A stretch of 64,000 nucleotides of DNA from Lycium barbarum. Lineage: Eukaryota; Streptophyta; Magnoliopsida; Solanales; Solanaceae. Positions 46,095 to 57,896 of the stretch are shown piece after piece. Below the pieces are notes generated by a model. That model searched no databases. It was not told where the DNA came from and worked only from the letters and a program-made list of their open reading frames with translations. Within the stretch, counting starts at the first letter, position 1. The number at the start of each line of letters is the position of its first letter. The stretch spans positions 64,017,800-64,081,799 of the forward strand of contig NC_083341.1 in the NCBI RefSeq assembly GCF_019175385.1, written 5' to 3'. Both the position numbers and the translations under genes were made by a program.

Positions 46095-46752
46095 TGTCAC
46101 ACCCTAATCTTGATAGGGCATGACGGGCACCCGACTCTCATCAGAGTCGAGCGAACCCTTAGACATTCGCTCTATCAAAACCTGTCATTTCAAAAACTTT
46201 TAAAACGTGGAACTTTTTCACATAGAGATCATTATCTTTATAATGATTATGAAAAATTTCAATCAATTGAGTACTTTAAACCAATTGAAATCATCTAAAA
46301 TACATACTCTTTTAAAATCAATGAATCGCACTTCTCGACGCCCTATCCACAGGACACTGTCTGCAAAGTCTCTAACATATACAAGATACCATGGCATAAG
46401 TACTTTGACCCGGCAACACTCCGAACTGAGATGGAGCTCGCCAATCTAGCTGGTAGCATGGGAACATCCTATAGCCAATGTCTTCCACTCATCTGTATAC
46501 ACCTGCGTGGCATGAACCGCAGCGCTCCCAGGCAAAAGGGACGTCAGTACGGGCAATGTACTGAGTAGGTAAGGCGGTAACAAATCATAACCATAGCTTG
46601 ATTTAGGAGAGAAGAAATCACAATCAAACTCAATACCTGCAGCCTTCGCTGGAAGAAGCATAAATGTATACACGAGGTCTCAAAACAATCCTTAAGTAAA
46701 TAATGCAAGCGAACACACATTCTTTAAGTAAATGATGCGATATAACACACGT

Positions 46753-46985
46753 GCCGCTTCCGGCATAGTAATGATGGCCCCTTCGGGCATGCCGCTTCCG
46801 GCATAATAATAATGATGGCCCCTTCGGGCATGCCGCTTCCGGCATAATAATAATGATGGCCCCTTCGGGCATGCCGCGTCCGGCATAATAATAATGACGG
46901 CCCCTTCGGGCATGTCGCTTCCGGCATAATAATAATGATGGCCCCTTCGGGCATGCCGCTTCCGGCATAATAATGATATTGGCCC
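46753..46985. repeat. Six-copy 41-bp minisatellite with twin hairpins
   Basis: Units start at 46753, 46791, 46832, 46873, 46914 and 46955 (spacings 38, 41, 41, 41, 41). Each holds GCCGCTTCCGGC and GCCCCTTCGGGC, two 4-bp stems with the same CTTC loop, separated by a TAATAATAATGATG linker. The fourth unit has CGTC in one loop and the fifth a mismatch in one stem. Open frames across it are repeat artefacts. Confidence 0.95.
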
Positions 46986-48647
46986 CTAATGATGATGGTG
47001 TCAACACAACTTAATCCACGAATATCATTACAAAGAAATGATGCTATGGAGTGTAAACATGAATCATAATTGAAACGAAATAGTAAAATCTCGCACCCCC
47101 TTCGGAGTGGTTTTGAAAATCAACTTTATGTTTCTTTTAGTACAAAACTAATTTTCTCGAAATCATTAGTATGCCATAAGCACGTTTCAAGTCAATCCGA
47201 GTTAGCATAAGAAAGTTATGGGCACTATTCACTATAGAAACCTCCATGAACGTTTCCAAAACAATCCGAGTTAGCATATGAAAGTTAGGAACGTTATCCA
47301 TTATAGAAACCTCTACGAACATTTCCAAAACAATCCGAGACCGTCTACGAAAGTTAGGGACATTACTACTTACAGAACTCTTTTTAAAAAAAAAACAAGA
47401 ACTCTTTATGCTTTGCTTGTTATTCAATCGTACAATAGGCTCGACTATACTAAGTATACTCATATCAAGAAGTAAATAAGGATCATTAACAAGCTCGGAA
47501 TCAAGAATAGAGTTACCCCAAGATACATATCATAACTTACTTAGCTCTAGGACATGCCAAAAGAAAGGAAGGGTAAGCCTTACATACCTTGTCCGCTTCC
47601 TAAGCTAATCCGAACTTAGGTCTCGGCTTTTCCAAGATCTACAACAATGTTAGTAAATACCAAACATTAGCCATAGATACATAAAAGTCCAATTCTAGAC
47701 TAGCATTCCATTTACAGAAATTTCGGCAGCACCTCCCCTATAAATTCAACCAACCCCGAGAATTCAACTCGGCCAATTTATCAACAACAATACCAACAAC
47801 CACATTAACAACTTCTACAATCAATTCGAAATGCATTCTAACGTTAGTAACACTTTTTACATAATTCGACGACATTCCACTTATACTCAATTCAATCACA
47901 TACAATCAAGCCAACATCAATGCTCACACGTTCAAATACTTGCCCAAGACCTTACAAACAAAACTCAAGAACACTTCAAACAATCCGCACAATGATCAAA
48001 ACGGCCCAACCATTGTACAACACCACCCGAAACTTCCCAACTCCATAAGAACAGCAACAACACATTCTTTTCTTCCAAATTCATGAACTACACCAACAAT
48101 CTTACACATTAACAACATTATTCATATAAATATAAGAATTCATGCTAGTGTCACATTAAATTCTTCAACAGTCCCACAACGATTACAACTTCCTTTCAAG
48201 CCACTAAATCCTCATTTTACATCATAGAATCTACTACAACAACAATTAAAATACTAAGTAAAATTAGTTCGTCACTTCTATACCATACAACACCCACACG
48301 GCTTCACTTCAACATATATAATTCCATGAATTTCATCCATTTCTAAATCATCCATAACACATGTAAAAGAAGATTGAACCTTACCCTTACTCTTTCACTT
48401 CTCAACTTGATTAGGGTTGGTAAATTGCACAAATGAATGCTTTGCTTGATCCAACCACTACTCCACGTTGTTAGGGACGTTCCAATTGCTTGGAATACTA
48501 GAAGAAAATTATTTTTCTTGATCAATCCTATGGCATCATTTTCCTCTAGCCATGGCCGAATATGGCTCTTTCTTTTTCTTGAAGTTTCTCAAAATTTCTG
48601 GAGTTCGAAAAGATGACTATTAATCTTGCTTGGTCATCACCCACCTA

Positions 48648-48667
48648 TATATATATATATATATATA
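48648..48667. repeat. AT dinucleotide microsatellite
   Basis: About ten AT units. Nearby, at about 48769-48784, is a 16-base T run. Confidence 0.95.
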
Positions 48668-49162
48668 CACATGGCCTATACATAATGGACACATGCCTCA
48701 CCTCATAGCTTGAGGCAATTGGCCAAGCCATGGGTGGGGACCACACGGCCATGTGCCTTATCATGAACTCTTTTTTTTTTTTTTGAATTTCCCATTTTGC
48801 CCCTAGCCTTCCACAATATTACCATGAACCACCTTGTAAATTTCCCTTTTTACCCTTAGCCTTTCTCAACATTTCCATACTAATGAGCAACTTGTATATT
48901 AAATAACTTTGGAAAATAGTCTTGCCCTCAACTCACCACGACTTATAGTAACCGTAAGTCGATAAGGGAAAATTCATTATCTCCACGTTTATCTTTCATT
49001 ATTAAGAAATTATTAAGGGAAGGAGGAATCTATGATGATTAGGATTAATGAAACAGTAAAAGGATTAGGGGAACTTACCACCAAGAATCTTCACTAAAAA
49101 TCTTCAAGAGCAGATCCAAAGAGTTCTATTTCGTAATGGTAATAAATGATAGACTAAGGGCT

Positions 49163-49228
49163 TATTTAAAACACACTTCATGAAATAACAGGTCCGTTAC
49201 CGCCACAATGGTAACGGGGCCGTAACGG
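49163..49228 (-). promoter_or_regulatory. Inverted CCGTTAC repeats and TATA-like site in LTR
   Basis: CCGTTACC (49194-49201) and GGTAACGG (49210-49217) form a perfect 8-bp inverted repeat. CCGTAACGG (49220-49228) is itself palindromic around one base. On the minus strand they lie just upstream of TTTAAATAAG (about 49163-49172). The same layout recurs at 63319-63338. The AACGG core resembles plant MYB-type sites (inference). Confidence 0.45.
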
Positions 49229-49842
49229 AGGCGCAGCTACAATGCCTAACAAACTGCCCCAGCGGTCTGGGCCAAAACATACTTGGCTGCCCCAGCGGTC
49301 ACTCCACCGCAACGGCGGTGCCGCTGGGACAGCACTAGTGCCGCCAATGCGGGCACGAGGTACTAGAATTCACCAAATTTTTCTAAGTCTCAAACGAAAT
49401 CCCGAACCAGTCCCGAGGCCATCTGCTCATAAACCACTTACATAGACCCACACAAAAGACGCTACGAACGCACTCGTGGCCTCGGAATTCCCAACGGAGG
49501 TCTCATTGATCGAGTCAACCCTCTATGCCTCATTACCAACTTCCCAACCTAAGTCCCAAAATGCATCCGAGTACATTGAGAACCGAACCAGATATACATA
49601 CAAATTCTAAATGACCATCCGGACCTCTCGGAATCGACGGAATTTCAAAAAAGGTCCGTTTGCCCAAAAGTCAACTTCGGGTCAACTCTTTTTCACCTAA
49701 AGCTCATATTTCACAAAAAGTTATCGAATCAAATCTAGACACCTCGGGAAGCGTGTCAATGGTCCCATCGGCTCGAAATGAGTTAACCAACCTCGGGAAT
49801 GGGTTAAAAGGGCCGAAAATGCAATAACGACCAAACGGGTCA

Positions 49843-52483
49843 TTAAATTAGATACCAATTAAACAATCGCTCGTCCTCGAGCGACAATGAAGGGAACGAG
49901 GAAAGATACCTGAGCCCGCAATAACTGGGGCTATCTCAGAAAAATATCGGGCTTCCCCTAATAGGAAAGATTCTCATCGAAGAAAACTGAATCCCAACGA
50001 ATGATACAGAAACCACCAGAAAGGTACTTCTCCAACACAGAAACACGGAAAACCGGATGAACATTCGACAAATCTGGTGAAAACTAACTCATAGAACAAG
50101 GGTCCGACAACGGGTAGTCTCAAACAGGCCCAAGCACCTCAGCTCGCTTACCAGTCACAACTCTGTAAATTTAGCTCAAGCTCCAATTCTCGTATCCCCA
50201 TATTTGGATTTCCCTCGCAACTGATCCTCGAATAAACGAATCGCTAACTCGAATCCTCTGATTTGATAAAACCGCAACTCTGAACACAATCAAAAGGCCC
50301 CACAGCTACTTCCCCAACCAATGCAATCGTGTAAAACATGGTCACAACCCTAACCCATTATGAACCGATAAAATACTCTAATTTCGCTAACCTTTCCTTC
50401 GCACTTACTAGAGTTGTTTCTCGTACCGCGATTCCTTAGAAACATATGAACACACCCACCAAAATTCTGAACCCATAACTTACTCTTGTTAGAAAGAATC
50501 CTTGATTCACCTGAGTTCTCTATGCAATTCGATCAAAACTGACCTTACTGACAGCCAACTTGGCTAGTTCCAAGTCTTCTTAAACCTTCAAATCACAATA
50601 CAAGAACCATACCACTGAATATCTCGTCGTACAAAGTCCGTCGGAACTCAACTGGTCACTATAAAGACATCTCGGACAACAGTTCCTCTTCAAATATATA
50701 CTAAGCTCATTGCAGTCCGTTATTCTATCTAAGTAAATGTTCTTAGAAAATGTCATCAAATCCACTAGGAAACCTTGACAAGGCTCGATAAATCTGTCAT
50801 GCCTCAAATTTGAGCCGAAACGCATCGAATCTTTAAATATCTTCCTGGAAATATAACCATAGACCATTAAGCTTAATTCGAACCATGATGACCTTGAATG
50901 AAAACACAACTCTAGAATACCACCAATAGTCATTAGAACTGACTCCGAATTTCGAAACCAATCGCAGCCATACCACACACAACAAATCTTGTCTATCACT
51001 TTAGACTCCACAAGCTGAGTCCTATCCTGGTTATCAACTTAGTACCGAAGAACTGTACCTTACGATTCTAATTTCATGTTTCTCAACCTTTACCCAATAC
51101 CAAATTCGATACAACCCCGAACTTTCGAAGCAAAACCTAAAGCCTCCTATGGTAATTATGTAACCATTGAACCTCTCATAGTATTACCTCGATATGCTCA
51201 TAAATTCTCCAAAAGTATCCAACCTTACACTGCCGCTTGAAATCTCACGCGATTAACCCCAAGTCCTTAATAACCAAAAGCTCTTACCCAAATTGTCTCG
51301 TCAATATTAGTTTCAATCATACTGTATTATCACGAGTAGGGTCTCCCCTCGAAAATATACTCTAGCATCACATAATAGGTATCCCACAATCCTTTCTCTT
51401 AAAGCACACTGACTCATTCACTGTAGAAGGTTACAAACTTTTCCAACGGTGTACCACCACGCCACTTCTTATAAATCTCAACATGTTGGTTCACTAAATA
51501 TGCTTCTCGCCAGTCGCAGATTACAAACCTTACGGAACTCTGTCATATCACATAGTCCATCCCTGTAGACTTCCTTCTTAATTTCACACAACAACACATC
51601 TCAACTGGAATATGCAAGAAGACGACACCACAATCCATATGACCCAAGAGATCCCCAAGATGTACCTTTTTCTTATTGATTCACAATCAACTATACATTT
51701 TCTCGACTCATCAATTTCCTAATTCTATTCAATTCATGATCATCTATACCATAGTCAATCCTCTAACCCACTTAAGAAAATACAACATAATCGTAAGTTC
51801 TGCAAGCTAGCCGAATCAATCCAGGAGATAAGATCGTACCACACATGATAGGATCGTACCACACACTCTGCACATTAGTGTTTCCTTAACTCTTACCACT
51901 CTGAACTAAACGCTCTCTAAATTCGGCGTATCACATAACAGTATCACTAATATCCTTATGTATCCCACTGAATTATCTTTGCCCGAATTGCCTTATTCAA
52001 TTTTTGAATTGTATACCGAACTTAACTCAGTTAACCCATCATCGTCTATTCTATTATCTCAAATACCCATGTTTAATAATCCTTTACTCAAAACATTAAC
52101 GTTATTAGTCCTCGAAGAATCGCTTCTTACCTCAATTATCGAATCTGAATACCTTTAACCACTTGCACGACTATCCCTTTTTAGTCAATCACATAAGCCG
52201 AGTAATAACATCATTAGTAGCGGGATCTAGCTAATTCTTTTACACAATGAATACAAGTTTCCCAACCTTCGCTCACCGCTAATCATTATTAGTCTATGAT
52301 ATAACTGAACATTCCAACTCATCCATAATTCTTAAGCCCACCCTACACTATACAATCGCAACCGAACTTTCACATCACTAATCGCAACCAAACGTTCACA
52401 TCACTAACTTTTGTTTCAATGATTTCCTTTCTACCCTTAACCTCAAAGACACCAATTGACCTCATCGATCACACCCCTTACTG
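49843..52483 (-). mobile_element. Non-coding internal region of a minus-strand LTR element
   Basis: On the minus strand this lies upstream of the LTR at 46095-49842. It contains near its end TCGCTCGAGGACGAGCGA (49869-49886 on the other strand), the equivalent of the conserved block before polypurine tracts here. The + strand is strikingly rich in C and A and poor in G. I see no Gag, protease, RT or integrase motif in any frame. The longest open stretch (50580-51011, -, 143 codons) resembles nothing I know and has a codon pattern no different from its surroundings. It may be a non-autonomous, large-derivative-type element or very old debris. Confidence 0.5.
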
Positions 52484-53041
52484 CACATCATGGTATAATG
52501 TCCCCACAGTCCAAACAAGACTTGAAATCCCATATTACCTCTCTCAAGCCTTACGAACCTTAATCTCCTGAACTCGATAGCATGATGTCTCATTGTAATC
52601 CTTCAATTCTCGTATTTTCATCTCAAATCACTCTATCACTATCAACCAACAAATGCTCAAATGCACTCGATCCTCTAAACTAGTTATCCATTCAAGCCCT
52701 ACAAACCACAAAACAAAGTCAATATTTCTCCTCTCATCGAAGTGAACACCCAGTAACTCCTTGGTCATCACTGAACTTACACTTGTTCTCATATACCGAA
52801 GTCTAATACTCTACCATTGTTGAATTGTCGACCACCATTAGTTCACCAGTATCACGTACACCATCATAAAGCCTGACCAAGCTGAAGTCAAACCGATCAT
52901 ATCATCAAGCAACCCACTATTGTTAAGCCATAATTTCACTTTGTCACTTCCAAGTAACCCAGCGCTGAAACATGGAGATCCTGTAACCCTCTGAAATATC
53001 TTCCCATTTCTCACGAACTCTCATAATAAACATGGTTACAA

Positions 53042-53870
53042 TCCATATATCGCTTGTATATCAACGTTTCCTCCATGTATACACCATATTAAACCTTTAA
53101 TCCAAATTAATAACATGAGTAGGAGGTTGAAATTACCTTTAACAATCAGAATCTTCAAGAATCTTGTTCCTCTTTCCAGCTTCTTGCTTACAACACAAGG
53201 AAAACTTAGGCTACAACTTCTCTTTAACTAATATCATGTCAAGGGTCTAGGATTTAGCTTATATGATGGATCAATTAGAAAGGGGGTTTGGGAGAGAAAA
53301 TAAGGGTTCTTGGATCTGTTTAAGTCGTGTGAAGTGATATAGGGAAAAGTAGTGGCTTATATATTAAGTTTAATGGGCCTCATGGGCCGAAATATGAGTG
53401 TTTGGGTCGGGTCCAAACTTGCTGCCCTGCCAGCCCAAATTGAATCGTCCATATCTCCTTATCCCGATATCATTTTGATGAGCGGTTTGTTGCGTTGGAA
53501 ACTAGACTCGATGAACTTAATTTTAGGCTTTTGAAACACCTTAAAACTCCTCATATGCTAGGAGATATGCCTCCTACAATATAGGCTAAAATCGGGTCCG
53601 AAATGTTTACTGAAGTTGTTCCGATTCATTTCGTTTAACTTCTAATCCTCTTCCAACCTCATGTAACCTCTTATACATACATATACACACTCATATACAT
53701 ACTCATAACATGATTTCAAATCCTTTAGGTTACCATGTCACCTCGGGATACTTAAGGCAACCATATATATAACGATATTCTTACTAACTCGACTAACTTT
53801 CCTTGAACCTTCATAACTCATTTTTTTCTTGTTTTACTTCAAGTAGCACGGATTATTATGGAGTGTAACA
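53042..53870 (-). mobile_element. Minus-strand LTR starting TGTTACACTCC (copy in duplication 1)
   Basis: On the minus strand, TGTTACACTCC begins at 53870, inside other LTR sequence. A TATATAAG TATA box (minus; 53356-53363) is followed by a leader-like segment and an AAG-GTAATTT donor-like site near 53140. The same LTR start, next to a real polypurine tract, occurs at 56871, which proves that TGTTACACTCC is an LTR start. The left (3') end is not visible. An open stretch at 53352-53534 (+) overlaps the promoter and is not a gene. Confidence 0.7.
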
Positions 53871-54606
53871 GGAATAACTCTACAGCAGCCTCACCAATCA
53901 ACTACGAGGGAAAAGAGTGGAACCTGTCTAAAACTCTGCATCCATAAAAGAATGCAGTAAGTGCAGATCACTACAAAGCCACAGTACTGGTAGATATCAT
54001 AGGCCGACTAAGTATAGCTAACATAATTTAAATAATAAAGAAGGATAGGAAGATAAATCAACAAGTATAAGCCAAAACATAATCAGAACCAAGTACACGT
54101 CATCACCTAAGTAGAGCATCTAAACCCAATTGTGCCAAGTCTCAATATGTCCAATCTAAAACCAACATCACAAGTAAAACACCAAATCATCTCAATATAA
54201 CCCATGATGCAATACAATGCCATAATGTATGAATGCAATGCAATGCCATGCAATGCTGTGTACACATGTACTCCGGACGGAAATATCGACATCTCAGTCG
54301 CACAACCCTAGGTGACTCACAAAGTCTAAGTTCCACTCGTCCCGGATCTTTGTCCAACAGATAGATGAGACCCTGGATCTTTACCCATGAGGGTTCTCAC
54401 CGGCACCACCCTGGGGGACCCGCGGAGTCCATGCACTCATTCAATCCACGATTCTGGTACTATTATCGAATATTGGACTCTCACGTTACTCTCATTTAAA
54501 AATCAAGCCCAGCTCATCACAGTGTTTCATTAAGTACCAACAATGTATCAATAGTATATCATGAGAATAAGAGTGCGTGCATGCATGTATCATTATCAAT
54601 AAATAG

Positions 54607-54735
54607 ATCAATATCACAAGTACCAACAATGGGTACACCAATAATATATCAGTGTCACAAGTACCAACATGGGTACGCCAACAATATATCAATGTCACAA
54701 GTACCAACATGGGTACGCCAACAATATCATGAAAG
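54607..54735. repeat. Three 40-41-bp tandem repeats
   Basis: GTACCAACA(A)TGGGTAC recurs at 54620, 54661 and 54701. Each unit has a GTACC/GGTAC hairpin and a TATATCA(A/G)TGTCACAA tail. The repeats are duplicated at 62231, 62272 and 62312 with the 3.17-kb block. Confidence 0.9.
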
Positions 54736-55650
54736 ACTACACGAGTCATATGGAACTCTATCTTCGTATCAACATCAACCCGTAAGATACTACAATATCA
54801 CAATCAAGATGGAACAATAGATCCCAATATCTACTCACAACACGTGGCATCAAGACAACACAATAGAACAAACATGTCACAACACAACGGGGTAGCCAAC
54901 CCCAATCACGCAACAGGGCCCAACCTAAGACAATATCCAACCCAACTTCATACCCGAAGGTTTACTTGCTTTCTTTGACAATATCATCTAAATATATGCT
55001 TCACTACGCGAATTCTCACCAAGGGTAAACTATAACCTACCTGGATGGCCGAACAACAAACACCAACAAATCACTTTTTTGCCTTGCCTTTCCACTGAGC
55101 CTCAGAACCAAAGTAGTCTAGGCATATTTGAAATCTAGATTAGAGATCATGAAGAATGATACTAATATTGCTATCTTTCAATTTAGGTCAAATCTAACCT
55201 TAGAATTTAGATAAACGGGACCCACAAGATCAAAATGGGAAATTCAGGAGTAAAATATTAAATTAAGCACTAGGTGATCATAACCCAACAACTAATTACT
55301 GATTTAACTCATGTAATCCCCTAATTTTGAATTTGGAGCAAAACCCCCCAAATTTGGGTATAAACCCTAACTATTTGATTCAAGAATTCAACTCTAATAA
55401 TGGAAGATATATGATTAACAACCTTAGATTCATCAAAATCTAGCATAACCCCATCAATTTCACCATTAATAAGCCTAGATAGAACATTCATTATCTCCAC
55501 TTTTGTCTTCCATTACTAAGGGATTGTTAAGGGAAGGAGGGATCTATGATGATTAGGATTAATGAAATAGTAAAAGGATTAGGGGAACTTATCACCAAGA
55601 ATCTTCACTAAAAAACTCCATGAGTAGATACCAAGAGTTCTATTTCCTAA

Positions 55651-56196
55651 CACATCATGGTATAATGTCCCCACAGTCCAAACACGACTTGAAATCCCAT
55701 ATTACCTCTCTCAAGCCTTACGAACCTTAATCTCCTGAACTCGATAGCATGATGTCTCATTGTAATCCTTCAATTCTCGTATTTTCATCTCAAATCACTC
55801 TATCACTATCAACCAACAAATGCTCAAATGCACTCGATCCTCTAAACTAGTTATCCATTTAAGCCCTACAAACCACAAAACAAAGTCAATATTTCTCCTC
55901 TCATCGAAGTGAACACCCAGTAACTCCTTAGTCATCACTGAACTTACACTTGTTCTCATATACCGAAGTCTAATACTCTACCATTGTTGAATTGTCGACC
56001 ACCATTAGTTCACCAGTATCACGTACACCATCATAAAGCCTGACAAAGCTGAAGTCAAACCGATCATATCATCAAGCAACCCACTATTGTTAAGCCATAA
56101 TTTCACTTTGTCACTTCCAAGTAGCCCAGCGCTGAAACATGGAGATCCTGTAACCCTCTGAAATATCTTCCCATTTCTCACGAACTCTCATAATAA
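55651..56196. repeat. 3.17-kb tandem duplication, copy 2, first part
   Basis: Repeats 52484-53030 with about five substitutions. It is interrupted at 56197 by minus-strand LTR-element sequence; the remainder resumes at 60653. Eleven bases (equivalent of 53031-53041) are missing at the interruption. Confidence 0.88.
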
Positions 56197-56583
56197 ATGA
56201 GTCTAATCGCGACTCGACACGGTAACGGAGTCTAATCGCAACTCCACACAATCAAAACCTTAGGCTATAACTAGAGACTGAACTTGATCACCTTCCCGAA
56301 TCAGAATAACACATCTCGCACCAAGCCACCACAAGTCATAGATCAAACATTCACATAAGATTTTAATACGGATTTTCATCTTTTGAGGATGATCAATATA
56401 AGAAGGTCTAGATACCAATTGGAATCAACTAGATACAATTTGAATAAAGTCGCATGAGAGAATGAAAGAATTAGAAGTTTCCTAAATATCCTATAGCCTC
56501 TCATAGATAAGTACGGAGATCATCGTACCGACCCACAAGACTCTACTAGACACGCTCTTGTATTATAGACCGGGTAACCTACG
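56197..56583 (-). other. 5' leader of a minus-strand element
   Basis: On the minus strand it follows the PBS at 56584-56595 and has the GTGTCTAGTAGAGTCTTG signature shared with the other leaders. A hairpin (56511-56528) stands where the others have the GCGCGC-loop hairpin. Two direct repeats of GAGTCTAATCGC(G/A)ACTC lie at 56199-56250. No gag is found before the sequence changes at 56196. Confidence 0.6.
56511..56528 (-). other. Leader stem-loop with GATC loop
   Basis: GTACG (56511-56515) pairs perfectly with CGTAC (56524-56528). The 8-base loop contains palindromic GATC. Its position relative to the PBS and the AGAGTCTTG signature equals that of the other leader hairpins, although the sequence is different. 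Confidence 0.4.
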
Positions 56584-56595
56584 GCTCTGATACCA
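56584..56595 (-). other. Primer-binding site, initiator Met tRNA (minus strand)
   Basis: GCTCTGATACCA on +, i.e. TGGTATCAGAGC on -. It is next to TCACGACCCA (56601-56610), the reverse complement of a TGGGTCGTGA LTR end. Confidence 0.9.
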
Positions 56596-56598
56596 ACT

Positions 56599-56871
56599 GG
56601 TCACGACCCATTTCACTAGGACGCGCGAGCACCTACCATTCCCACTGCGATAGGCGAACCCACATCCCAATATAACCAATTTAAGTAAAGGCAGAAGAAA
56701 TAAATATAGAATAAGTCTCAAATCATCCATATAAGGTAAAGTACGAAAATACTAATTACAACCCCATAGATCTGGTCTAATTCATACAAGAGCACTAACT
56801 AAATACTTCATAACTCATTTTTTTCTTGTTTTACTTCAAGTAGCACGGATTATTATGGAGTGTAACATACT
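56599..56871 (-). mobile_element. Internally deleted minus-strand LTR
   Basis: The start TGTTACACTCC (56871) is next to a polypurine tract and the end GGGTCGTGA is next to a PBS, but only about 273 bp lie between. The first 56 bp match 53815-53870; homology stops near 56815. This is an LTR with a large internal deletion, or the fusion of two LTRs. Confidence 0.6.
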
Positions 56872-57880
56872 TCCCCCCTTAGGAACATTCGTCCTCGAAT
56901 GTTAAATTAGTGTTGTATAAGCATACTTAACCTGTTACCCTTCCTAGTCAATCTTATCCTTCACCACCTCACAGCCTGTCTTACCAATACATTCGCATCC
57001 GTCACAATTCGTTTTTCTCTGTACTCTCATCTTAATCATACTACTACTTCTTTTACTATAAACTCGTCATAATTTATCCCTGCTTATCAATTCAGTTGGT
57101 ACCTTACTATAACACTTTATCAAGATTATCCAGCCTTTTCTAAATCATCTCTTAGTATCATAAACCCTTTCCAAATTCTTCTTTTTACCATATCGATATC
57201 GACTTCCTAATTACTATTACCATCGATTCGGTAGTCGACTTATTTCTCGAGGTCATCCATATTGGAAACTTAGTCAAATCCTATCCTTACTATTGACACA
57301 ACCTTTCAAAACATATTACAAACCTATACCTCATTCTCTTTTTCTATTTCTCGAAAAATTTGGGCAGAGTTTTCTCTGTACTTCTTACTATCCCAAAGCC
57401 TGCACGCAGGAAATACCAACAATGCCTCACAGGGCCAACATTTATACGTATATATCATATCGTATCATAGCCACACAGAGCTCCCAATATCGACAACAAT
57501 ATAAAAATGATGAACATAACTCGTATGCCCTACTCAAACTGCACCTGTTATACTTTCTCTTTCAATTTTCAACTTTACATTTCAATCGCACTTCCATACC
57601 TTACTCGACATATACCTTTCGTACCTTTGCTTACCTGCGTACTTTGGAACTTCCAATATCGTCAAACACTTTCTTCTGTCGATGCCGTCCTTCAGCTGAA
57701 ATCAAATGTTAGTATAAAGAATTTCATTTCCTATGACTGGGCTCTCTCGCACGATCTGTGATATGAAAGAAAGGTAACATCCTAAATGCCCTGTAGCGTC
57801 CAGTTTATAGATGTGGTGCACAACACACCGATAAACAAGATTCTACTAGACACGGTCTGTAGACACTCCAAGGACGAACT
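56872..57880 (-). mobile_element. Internally deleted element body between PBS and PPT (about 1 kb)
   Basis: On the minus strand the segment runs from the leader after the PBS at 57892 to a polypurine tract (AAGGGGGGAAG on -, 56873-56884 region), preceded by CATTCGAGGACGAATG. The leader contains a hairpin (57811-57828), TACTAAC (57708-57714) and TTTCAG (57696). gag and pol are absent and no domain is recognisable. Two open stretches (57293-57712 and 57507-57761, +) are antisense, overlap in different frames and look non-coding. Confidence 0.65.
57811..57828 (-). other. Leader stem-loop with GTGCAC loop
   Basis: On the minus strand GTGTG pairs with CACAT (one G-U pair) and the loop contains GTGCAC, again a perfect palindrome although two bases differ from GCGCGC. 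Location as in the other leaders. Confidence 0.45.
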
Positions 57881-57892
57881 GCTCTGATACCA
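57881..57892 (-). other. Primer-binding site, initiator Met tRNA (minus strand)
   Basis: GCTCTGATACCA on +. It lies four bases from the LTR end at 57897 (TGTCACGACCC on +). Confidence 0.93.
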
Positions 57893-57896
57893 CTTC

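Larger units (their letters stand above)
46095..49842 (-). mobile_element. Ty3/Gypsy LTR, minus strand, about 3.7 kb
   Basis: On the minus strand it ends with AGGGTGTGACA (46095). Its start is placed at about 49842, where a CGACCAAACGGGTCA-type sequence (seen on +) abuts a TCGAGGACGAGCGA element like those just upstream of polypurine tracts. Modules: the CAGTAC/GTACTG block (46546-46564), a 41-bp minisatellite (46753-46985), the GTATGT donor-like block (47582-47587), an AT microsatellite (48648-48667), a TTTAAATAAG TATA-like site (near 49163-49172) and CCGTTACC inverted repeats (49194-49228). The exact start and internal nesting are uncertain. It faces the plus-strand leader at 46094 tail to tail. 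Confidence 0.7.
52484..55650. repeat. 3.17-kb tandem duplication, copy 1
   Basis: Part a (52484-53030) recurs at 55651-56196 with about 5 differences. Part b (53042-55650) recurs at 60653-63255, offset 7,611, with about 17 differences. Removing the 4.5 kb inserted between a and b in the second copy gives a simple head-to-tail duplication of 52484-55650. The right junction (55650/55651) shows no clear microhomology. The block contains minus-strand LTR sequence, including a nested LTR start at 53870. Confidence 0.85.

Noticed and set aside
46630..47007. Three overlapping minus-strand open frames with repeated Pro-Glu-Ala/Cys-Pro-Lys segments
   Set aside because: They are translations of the 41-bp minisatellite in different frames. 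The period alternates frames and there is no coding constraint.
50580..51011. 143-codon minus-strand open frame
   Set aside because: No family resemblance, Cys/Ser/Leu composition typical of chance frames in this skewed DNA, and flanked by stops in a non-coding element body.
57293..57761. Two overlapping plus-strand open frames of 139 and 84 codons
   Set aside because: They lie antisense inside the PBS-PPT body of a minus-strand element, overlap in different frames and lack any motif.
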